Shown: piece after piece, positions 1 to 4,661 of the stretch
Layout of the letters: each line of letters opens with the position of its first letter
Numbering within the stretch: position 1 is the stretch's first letter
Notes under the pieces: generated by a model
What the model saw: the letters and a program-made list of their open reading frames with translations, nothing else
Told to the model about the DNA's origin: nothing
The model's database searches: none
Program-made: the position numbers and the translations under genes
From: Croceicoccus sp.
Lineage (GTDB): Bacteria > Pseudomonadota > Alphaproteobacteria > Sphingomonadales > Sphingomonadaceae
Length of the DNA: 6,227 nucleotides
Reading direction: 5' to 3'
Assembly: GCA_029936705.1 (NCBI GenBank)
Contig: JAPYSD010000228.1
Span: 1 to 6,227, forward strand

Positions 1-1
1 G

Positions 2-316
2 GAGAACATGATCCTGATGGGGGACATCAAGATCCCCAAGGCCGCGATTTCCAAGCAGATCGCCGATTCGGTCGATTTGATCGTGCAGGTAAAGCGCCTG
101 CGCGACGGTTCGCGCCGCACCACCCAGATCACCGAGGTGATCGGCATGGAAGGCGACGTCATCGTCACGCAGGACCTGTTCAAGTTCGAGTATCTGGACG
201 AGGGCGAGGACGGCAAGATCATCGGCGAGCACCGTTCGACCGGCCTGCGCCCCTATACGCTGGAAAAGGCGCGCCAGTACGGCTTCGACCAGGCCTACCT
301 ACAGTCCTGCCTGTAA
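2..316 (+). CDS. cpaF: CpaF/TadA-family pilus assembly (secretion) ATPase, C-terminal part
   Basis: Only the last 104 residues and the TAA stop are present; the reading frame is already open at base 2, so the gene starts outside the window. CpaF/TadA is the cytoplasmic hexameric ATPase of the GspE/VirB11 family that powers Tad/Flp pilus assembly. What is seen is the conserved C-terminal tail of the family: an ENMILMGD start, an AISKQIADSVDLIVQ segment, RLRDGSRR, ITEVIGMEGD, a QDLFKFEY segment and a HRSTGLRP close. The Walker A and B motifs must lie upstream and cannot be checked. The internal ATG at base 8 is not the start. No tadB/tadC gene follows; the next gene is convergent, so this appears to be the last gene of its transcript. 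Family assignment is firm; whether it serves Tad pili or another Flp-type system is inferred. Confidence 0.93.
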   Translation, partial: ENMILMGDIKIPKAAISKQIADSVDLIVQVKRLRDGSRRTTQITEVIGMEGDVIVTQDLFKFEYLDEGEDGKIIGEHRSTGLRPYTLEKARQYGFDQAYLQSCL

Positions 317-323
317 CGGGCCG

Positions 324-349
324 GGCTGCCGCCTGTCAGGGCGACAGCC
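324..349. terminator. Stem-loop at the cpaF / small-gene convergent junction
   Basis: GGCTGCCGCC (324-333) and GGCGACAGCC (340-349) form a 10-position stem with one central C/A mismatch around a 6-base loop. It begins 8 bases after the cpaF stop, and the stop codon of the opposite-strand gene (336-338) sits in the loop. Neither side has a following T run, so it is not a canonical Rho-independent terminator. A transcription-end or mRNA-stabilising hairpin serving both convergent genes is the likeliest role. Confidence 0.4.
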
Positions 350-557
350 ACGTCAGCAGCGCCAGCGACCCGGCGATCACCGCCACCAGCAGCGCCGCCA
401 TGAAAACGCCGGTCCACGGCATGCAGCCGACCGCGTCGGGCCGCGCCCGGCGCGCACGGCGCCAGTCGCCCAGCCAGGCCACCACGGCCAGCAGCAGGGC
501 GCCCGCCGCCAGCATCGTCCAGTGCCCCGCATCGCTTGCCGTCAGCCAGTCGATCAC
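336..557 (-). CDS. Small two-helix membrane protein, unknown function
   Basis: Encodes 73 residues from a GTG start (555-557). An ATG start nine codons further upstream is open, but the GTG has an AGAGGA site nine bases before it and the extra residues (MGAARGRAE) look like untranslated leader. Visible layout: hydrophobic helix at about residues 14-30, a strongly basic loop (DWRRARRARPD, 31-41), a DAVGCMPWTG stretch (41-50), then a second hydrophobic helix at about 51-70 and a short tail. By the positive-inside rule the loop should be cytoplasmic and both ends periplasmic. No enzymatic motif is seen. It converges on cpaF and diverges from the EamA transporter, with 85 bases between the start codons. 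I do not recognise a named family; the DxVGxMPWT stretch resembles uncharacterised sphingomonad membrane proteins as far as I can recall. No function is assigned. Confidence 0.6.
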   Translation of the reverse strand: MIDWLTASDAGHWTMLAAGALLLAVVAWLGDWRRARRARPDAVGCMPWTGVFMAALLVAVIAGSLALLTWLSP

Positions 558-566
558 TTCTGCCCG

Positions 567-572
567 TCCTCT
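567..572 (-). promoter_or_regulatory. Ribosome binding site deciding the GTG start of the small membrane protein
   Basis: On the minus strand the bases read AGAGGA, nine bases before GTG at 555-557. The alternative ATG (582-584) lies upstream of this site, so the purine-rich stretch fits the GTG start and not the ATG. Confidence 0.5.
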
Positions 573-642
573 TGCCGCGCCCATTCATGCTGCAGCGCAA
601 AACGCACTTGATATGCAGGACGCCGCGGTCCCATAGGGCGCT

Positions 643-1635
643 ATGCCCCAGACCCCAAGCCCTGCCGACACGCCGACCGGCCAAGACGCAGAGGACGTGG
701 AGGGCGGCCCGCCCGGCCGGGATGCCCCCGGCAAGCCTGCGCTGGCGCGGCAAAGGCCCACGCTGGCACTGGTGCTGCGGCTGGGGGCGGCGCTGACGCT
801 GGCCACCATGTTCGCGCTGGTCAAGCTGGGGCATGAACACGGCCTGCCGCTTTCGCACATGCTGCTGATCCGGCAGGCGGCGTCGATCCCCCTGCTCTGC
901 ACCTGGCTGGCGCTGACGACGGGGTTCGCGGTCATGCGCACCAACCGGCTGGGCGCGCATGTCATGCGCTCGGTCTATGGCGGTACGGGCATGGTGCTGA
1001 ACTTCCTGGCGCCGATCCTGCTGCCGCTCGCCGTGTCCACCACCTTCAGCTTCACCGCGCCGATTTTCGCGGTGATCCTCTCGGCCGTGGTGCTGCACGA
1101 GCATGTCGGGAAATGGCGCTGGATGGCGGTGCTGCTGGGCTTTGCGGGCGTGCTGGTGGTGGCGGGACCGGGCGGCGCGCAGATCCCGCTGACCGGCGCG
1201 CTGGTCGCCATCGGCGCGGCGTTCATGGTGGCGCTGGTCTCCATCCAGATCCGCGACCTGGCGCAGACCGAAAACAGCGTGGTGATCGTGCTCTATTTCG
1301 CGCTTTTCACCATACCGATCCTGTTCGTGTGGTCGTTGTTCGACGGCTGGACGAGCGACCCTGCCGACCTTGCCATACTGATCGGGATCGGCGTCGCGGG
1401 CACGCTGGCACAGGTGCTGCTGACGCTGGCGCTGCGCTTTGGCCAGGTGGCGAGCGTGATCGTCATGGACTACGTCTCGCTAATCGCGGCGGCGTTCTAT
1501 GGGTGGTCGCTGTTCGGCAATCTGCCGCCCGCCAGCCTGTGGCTGGGCGCGCCGCTGATCATCGCGGCGGGCGTCGTCATCGTGGTGCGCGAACAGATCT
1601 TGCGCCGCCGGCGAATCCGCAACCTCGAGCCTTAG
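643..1635 (+). CDS. EamA/DMT-superfamily transporter
   Basis: Encodes 330 residues of an inner-membrane drug/metabolite transporter with two EamA repeats, about residues 42-175 and 184-315, giving about ten hydrophobic segments. Landmarks include the repeat-1 end (FSFTAPIFAVILSAVVLHEHVGKWRW, split here as FSFTAPIFAV then LHEHVGKWRW, 136-160) and, in repeat 2, ALRFGQVASVIVMDYVSL (263-280) followed by a PPASLWLGAPLII region. The C-terminus is basic (LRRRRIRN). The first ~38 residues are Pro/Asp-rich and not membrane-like, so translation could start later, but the ATG at 643 has a weak AGGG site six bases upstream and no better in-frame start is obvious. Members export amino acids, nucleotides, cofactors or drugs, or take up metabolites; the sequence does not reveal the substrate. 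It stands alone between divergent and downstream genes. No terminator is visible after it, so some readthrough into the lipoprotein gene is possible. Confidence 0.93.
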   Translation: MPQTPSPADTPTGQDAEDVEGGPPGRDAPGKPALARQRPTLALVLRLGAALTLATMFALVKLGHEHGLPLSHMLLIRQAASIPLLCTWLALTTGFAVMRTNRLGAHVMRSVYGGTGMVLNFLAPILLPLAVSTTFSFTAPIFAVILSAVVLHEHVGKWRWMAVLLGFAGVLVVAGPGGAQIPLTGALVAIGAAFMVALVSIQIRDLAQTENSVVIVLYFALFTIPILFVWSLFDGWTSDPADLAILIGIGVAGTLAQVLLTLALRFGQVASVIVMDYVSLIAAAFYGWSLFGNLPPASLWLGAPLIIAAGVVIVVREQILRRRRIRNLEP

Positions 1636-1650
1636 GCGGAAATATCCCCC

Positions 1651-1675
1651 GGAACCGGTTTCGTGTCCCGGCGTT
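1651..1675 (+). promoter_or_regulatory. EcfG-type (general stress response) promoter
   Basis: GGAAC at 1651-1655 and CGTT at 1672-1675 are separated by exactly 16 bases. This matches the alphaproteobacterial EcfG consensus (GGAAC, 16-17 nt, CGTT). Transcription would start near 1682, leaving a leader of about 25 bases that contains the ribosome binding site of the entericidin-like gene. It begins 16 bases after the transporter stop codon. I saw no second such match by eye in the window. Match seen; regulation by EcfG inferred. Confidence 0.72.
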
Positions 1676-1694
1676 GTTGGTGCACTGGAAAGAC

Positions 1695-1701
1695 AAAGGA
1701 G
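1695..1701 (+). promoter_or_regulatory. Strong ribosome binding site of the entericidin-like gene
   Basis: AAAGGAG lies six bases before the ATG at 1708. It is the best Shine-Dalgarno match in the window and supports translation of a gene that is short enough to be overlooked. Confidence 0.8.
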
Positions 1702-1707
1702 CCTCCA

Positions 1708-1839
1708 ATGATCCGTCGTATCGCTATTGCCTGCGCGCTTGGCTCGCTGGCCCTCACCGCCGCTGCCTGCAACACCGTGAAGGGCGCTGGCGAAGATATC
1801 GAATCCGTTGGCCAGGCCGGTGAAGACGCCATCGACTAA
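1708..1839 (+). CDS. Entericidin A/B-family small lipoprotein
   Basis: Encodes 43 residues (ATG to TAA). Residues 1-20 form a lipoprotein signal peptide: MIRR basic start, hydrophobic core IAIACALGSLALTAA, then cysteine 21, the expected lipid-attachment residue. The lipobox is TAAAC, with Ala at -3 where Leu is more usual but Ala is tolerated. The mature part (CNTVKGAGEDIESVGQAGED, then AID) has the CNTV.GAG.D...VG pattern of the entericidin family, whose E. coli members EcnA/EcnB are small membrane-associated lipoproteins; EcnB promotes lysis in stationary phase and EcnA opposes it. No paired second copy is present here, and homologues in alphaproteobacteria usually occur singly, so a toxin-antitoxin role should not be assumed. 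It has its own EcfG-type promoter, strong ribosome binding site and terminator, so it is probably a one-gene, stress-induced transcript. Family call is confident; function is inferred. Confidence 0.9.
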   Translation: MIRRIAIACALGSLALTAAACNTVKGAGEDIESVGQAGEDAID

Positions 1840-1866
1840 GGCATCTTCGACAAGTTTCTAACGGAC

Positions 1867-1895
1867 GACGCCCGCCTTAACCGGCGGGCGTTTTT
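1867..1895 (+). terminator. Rho-independent terminator after the entericidin-like gene
   Basis: CGCCCGCC (1869-1876) and GGCGGGCG (1883-1890) form a perfect 8-bp GC stem around TTAACC, extended by A1868-T1891, and followed by a run of five T (1891-1895). It lies 27 bases after the TAA stop. On the opposite strand the hairpin is not followed by a T run, so it is directional toward the right, although the hairpin could also slow leftward transcription from the operon that ends at 1918. Confidence 0.9.
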
Positions 1896-1917
1896 CGTTG
1901 TGGGCTGGAATTGCCCG

Positions 1918-2544
1918 TCATGCCCTGCGGAAATGCAGCAGCAGATTATTGGCAGGCATCTGGCGCCGTGCGGCAAGCTCCAATCCGTGTCCCCGCGCAA
2001 GCTCCGCCACGTCCTCCAGCCGGCGCAGGCCCCAGCGGGCATCCCGCATCCGCAGCGATCGGTCGAAATCTCGATTGGACGGCGCGGTCGCGATATCATC
2101 CGCCAGGAACGGGCCATAGGCGATCAGCGGCGCACCCGGCGGCAGGATACGCGCCGCGCCCGCGAACAGCCCCTCGGTCGCTTCCCAGGGGCTGATATGG
2201 ATCATGTTGATGCAAAGCACTGCCTCTGCCCTATCGATGGGCCAGTCGGATGCGCTCGCGTCCAGCGCCAGCGGTTCGCGCAAATTGTCCGGCCCCTCCG
2301 CCGCGCGCCACGCCGCGATGGAGCGGATCGCGTCCGGATCGGGATCGCTCGGCTGCCATCGCAGCGACGGGAACCGGCGGGCGAAATACAGCGCATGCTC
2401 GCCCGAACCGCTGGCGATTTCCAGCACGGTGCCGGTCGGGGGAAGAATCTCCGCAAGGCTGGCGGCAATGGGCTCGCGGTTGCGCTCCGCCGCGGGGGCG
2501 TGACGCCGCTCGTCCAGCCAGCGGTCGGCAGGGTCGTGGCCCAT
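1918..2544 (-). CDS. DUF938 family SAM-dependent methyltransferase (METTL26/UPF0585-like)
   Basis: Encodes 208 residues from ATG at 2542-2544. The frame is open to an ATG at 2650, but that would overlap the preceding gene by 77 bases and add a low-complexity head; the chosen ATG puts the conserved DERRHAPAAERNREPI motif (11-26) near the N-terminus as is usual. Other family marks: the SAM-binding loop VLEIASGSGEHA (40-51), WQPSDPD (63-69), VLCINMIHISPWEA (109-122), EGLFAGAARIL (124-134), YGPF (143-146), TAPSNRDFDRSLR (153-165) and MPANN (196-200). These give a complete class I Rossmann methyltransferase of normal length, presumed cytosolic. No substrate is established for the family. It is the last gene of the leftward gcv series, 31 bases after the membrane methyltransferase stop. 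No clear Shine-Dalgarno site precedes the ATG, so translation may depend on the upstream gene. Confidence 0.9.
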   Translation of the reverse strand: MGHDPADRWLDERRHAPAAERNREPIAASLAEILPPTGTVLEIASGSGEHALYFARRFPSLRWQPSDPDPDAIRSIAAWRAAEGPDNLREPLALDASASDWPIDRAEAVLCINMIHISPWEATEGLFAGAARILPPGAPLIAYGPFLADDIATAPSNRDFDRSLRMRDARWGLRRLEDVAELARGHGLELAARRQMPANNLLLHFRRA

Positions 2545-2575
2545 GCTGGAACCGGTGTTGTCGGCGGCAGCGGGG

Positions 2576-3046
2576 TCAGATCCAGCGGCGGACACGGCGG
2601 CGATACTCCTCGAACTCGGTTCCGAAACGGGCTGACAGATGGCGCTCCTCACGCGCGATGACCAGCCGATCGATCAGCAGCACCGCGACCGGCAGCAGCA
2701 ACAAAGCGCCCATGCTGTCCAGCGCCAGCGCCAGCCCCAGATGCACCAGCGCCATGCCCAGGTACATCGGATTGCGGCTGAAGCGATAGACACCGCCCGG
2801 CACGAATGCCGCATCGGGCTTCCACGGTTCGGGATCGTTGCCCGCCCTGCGAAACGCGAACAGCGCCGCTGCGCCCAGCAGAACGCCGATCCCGCAGATC
2901 ACGCCGCCCGCCGCGCGAACGGGAAAGGGCATCGCGGGACGAAGCCCCAGCCAGTCGTCCGCGGCCAGCCCCGCCAGCAGCAGCCCTGCAAAGATCAGCG
3001 GCGGCGGAAAGCGTATGCCTGCGCTCGCTCCCTCGCCGCCGCTCAT
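2576..3046 (-). CDS. Isoprenylcysteine/phospholipid-type membrane methyltransferase
   Basis: Encodes 156 residues from ATG at 3044-3046. An upstream in-frame ATG at 3092-3094 lies inside gcvPB; the chosen start has GGAAG eight bases before it and sits 4 bases after the gcvPB TGA, a typical coupled arrangement. Hydrophobic segments lie at about 12-30, 43-65 and 96-129 (the last probably a helical hairpin). The signature of the ICMT/PEMT-like family is seen in EPWKPDAAFVPGGVYRFSRNPMYLGM (73-98; key parts YRFSRNPMYLG at 87-97) and the acidic C-terminal ARFGTEFEEYRRRVRRW (139-155), with the EER of 133-135 just before it. These form the SAM-binding end of the family. The protein should be an inner-membrane enzyme methylating a lipid or other hydrophobic acceptor. 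Bacteria lack classic prenylated CAAX proteins, so the substrate is unknown. It lies in the gcv gene series and is likely translated from the same mRNA. Confidence 0.88.
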   Translation of the reverse strand: MSGGEGASAGIRFPPPLIFAGLLLAGLAADDWLGLRPAMPFPVRAAGGVICGIGVLLGAAALFAFRRAGNDPEPWKPDAAFVPGGVYRFSRNPMYLGMALVHLGLALALDSMGALLLLPVAVLLIDRLVIAREERHLSARFGTEFEEYRRRVRRWI

Positions 3047-3050
3047 CGGA

Positions 3051-4661
3051 TCAGCTTCCGCCCAGCTCGCACAGTGCCGGTTCGCCCGCTTCACCGGCAG
3101 GGGCCTTCCACGTCAGCACGGGTTTGCGCGCGGCGCGGGTCTCGTCCATCCGGCGGCGCGGGGCGAAATGCGGCGCGGATTTCAGCGTCTCGTCGCCTGC
3201 CTTCGCCCGTTCGGCCAGGCTGCGCATCGAATTGATCAACCTGTCGAGCCCCATCTTGCTCTCGGTCTCGGTCGGTTCGACCAGCATCGCGCCGTGGACG
3301 ACCAGCGGGAAATAGACCGTCATCGGGTGGAACCCCTCGTCGATCAGCCCCTTGGCGATGTCCAGCGTGGTCATCCCCTCGGGCAGGTCGTCATCGCTGA
3401 ACAGCGCCTCGTGCATGCACGGTCCTGCATCGGCAAAGGGCGCGTCCAGCACGTCCTCAAGGCTGCGCAGGATGTAATTGGCGTTCAGCACCGCGTCCTC
3501 TGCCACCTGGCGCAGACCGTCCGCGCCGTGCGACAGCATATAGGTCAGCGCGCGGGTGAACATGCCCATCTGCCCGTGGAACGCGGCCATGCGGCCAAAG
3601 CTCTGCGGGGCGTGCTCGGGCTGCTGGCGTTCCTCCACCATGCGCAGGCGGCCCTTGTCGTCGCGGCGGACGAAGGGGATCGGCGCGAACGGCGCCAGCG
3701 CGGCGGACAGCACCACCGGCCCGCTGCCCGGACCGCCGCCGCCATGCGGGGTGGAGAAGGTCTTGTGCAGGTTGATGTGCATCGCATCGACGCCCAGGTC
3801 GCCGGGCCGCACCTTGCCCACGATGGCGTTGAAGTTCGCTCCGTCGCAATAGACCAGCCCGCCCGCGGCATGCACCGCGTCCGAGATCGCCTTCATGTCC
3901 CGCTCGAACAGGCCGCAGGTGTTGGGATTGGTGATCATCACCCCCGCCACGTCCGGCCCCAGCCGCGCCTTCAGCGCCTCTAGGTCGACGCGACCGTCCT
4001 TCGTCGCGGGAATGTCCTCTACCCGGTATCCGGCAAAGGCCGCGGTGGCCGGGTTGGTGCCGTGCGCGCTTTCGGGGACCAGGATCACCTCGCGCGCGTC
4101 GCCGCGCGCTTCCAGCGCGGCGCGGATGCACAATATGCCGCACAGTTCGCCATGCGCGCCCGCCTTGGGGCTCATCGCGACCGCGCTCATGTTCGTCAGC
4201 TTCATCAGCCAGTCGGCCAGCTGCTCGATCACCGCATAGGCACCCTGCACCGTGTCCATCGGCTGCAGCGGGTGGATGTCCGCGAAACCGGGCATGCGGG
4301 CCACCGCCTCGTTCAGCCGGGGATTGTGCTTCATCGTGCACGAACCCAGCGGGAACGGACCCAGGTCGATGGCATAGTTCTGCCGCGACAGGCGGGTGTA
4401 GTGGCGCACCGTCTCCGGCTCTGCCAGCGCGGGCAGTTCGACGGGCTTGCTGCGCGTGAACTTGGCCAGCGCGGGCGACACCGCTTCGGGCACGTTGTCG
4501 AAATCGACGCCGCACTTGCCTTCGGATCGAAGCTCGAAGATCAGCGGTTCTTCCAGGTTTAGCGCGCGGTCCCCGCTTGCCGTGGGGGGGGCCGTTTCGG
4601 GCGCTTCCACGTCGACCGCGCCCATTTCCGGCTTCCAGCCGCTGCGATTGATGCTGTTCAT
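3051..4661 (-). CDS. gcvPB: Glycine dehydrogenase (decarboxylating) subunit 2
   Basis: Encodes 536 residues, the PLP-carrying half of the split glycine cleavage P-protein. With GcvPA it decarboxylates glycine and transfers the aminomethyl group to the lipoyl arm of GcvH. Visible motifs: LGSCTMKHNP (105-114), HPLQPMD (130-136), SPKAGAHGE (164-172), ESAHGTNPATA (197-207), PNTCGLFE (246-253), YCDGANFNAI (271-280) and HINLHKTFSTPHGGGG (295-310), where Lys300 is the expected PLP Schiff-base lysine. The first ~35 residues are a Pro/Ala/Glu-rich extension, with conserved sequence from about RALNLEEPLIFE (32-43); the length suits proteobacterial GcvPB. The ATG at 4659-4661 overlaps the gcvPA stop (ATGA) and has GGAGG seven bases upstream. 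The frame stays open 474 bases further upstream through gcvPA, but that is an out-of-frame shadow. A G8 tract (4584-4591) lies in codons 24-26. Confidence 0.97.
   Translation of the reverse strand: MNSINRSGWKPEMGAVDVEAPETAPPTASGDRALNLEEPLIFELRSEGKCGVDFDNVPEAVSPALAKFTRSKPVELPALAEPETVRHYTRLSRQNYAIDLGPFPLGSCTMKHNPRLNEAVARMPGFADIHPLQPMDTVQGAYAVIEQLADWLMKLTNMSAVAMSPKAGAHGELCGILCIRAALEARGDAREVILVPESAHGTNPATAAFAGYRVEDIPATKDGRVDLEALKARLGPDVAGVMITNPNTCGLFERDMKAISDAVHAAGGLVYCDGANFNAIVGKVRPGDLGVDAMHINLHKTFSTPHGGGGPGSGPVVLSAALAPFAPIPFVRRDDKGRLRMVEERQQPEHAPQSFGRMAAFHGQMGMFTRALTYMLSHGADGLRQVAEDAVLNANYILRSLEDVLDAPFADAGPCMHEALFSDDDLPEGMTTLDIAKGLIDEGFHPMTVYFPLVVHGAMLVEPTETESKMGLDRLINSMRSLAERAKAGDETLKSAPHFAPRRRMDETRAARKPVLTWKAPAGEAGEPALCELGGS
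3055..3059 (-). promoter_or_regulatory. Ribosome binding site inside the gcvPB tail
   Basis: The minus strand reads GGAAG eight bases before ATG 3044-3046, within the last codons of gcvPB. It supports the shorter start of the membrane methyltransferase and translational coupling to gcvPB. Confidence 0.45.
4584..4591. repeat. G8 homopolymer within gcvPB
   Basis: Eight consecutive G on the plus strand (C on the coding strand) fall at coding bases 71-78 of gcvPB, in the variable N-terminal extension (Ala24-Pro25-Pro26). It is the longest mononucleotide run I noticed in the window. A one-base slip would truncate GcvPB early. The present length keeps the gene in frame. Confidence 0.85.

Noticed and set aside
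608..636. Possible sigma70 promoter (TTGATA, 17 nt, CCATAG) before the transporter.
   Set aside because: The -10 box matches poorly and would place the start at the ATG itself, giving a leaderless mRNA; not strong enough to report.
295..1104. 269-residue minus-strand frame covering the small membrane gene and half the transporter.
   Set aside because: Arg/Gly/His-rich shadow; the plus-strand transporter and the other minus frame have membrane-protein character.
1900..2661. 253-residue plus-strand frame opposite the DUF938 gene.
   Set aside because: The opposite strand carries clear DUF938 motifs; this frame has only low-complexity Arg/Gly sequence.
2838..3983. 381-residue plus-strand frame opposite gcvPB and the membrane methyltransferase.
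   Set aside because: Composition is His/Arg/Gln/Gly-rich with no domain pattern; it is the complement of well-conserved coding sequence in GC-rich DNA.
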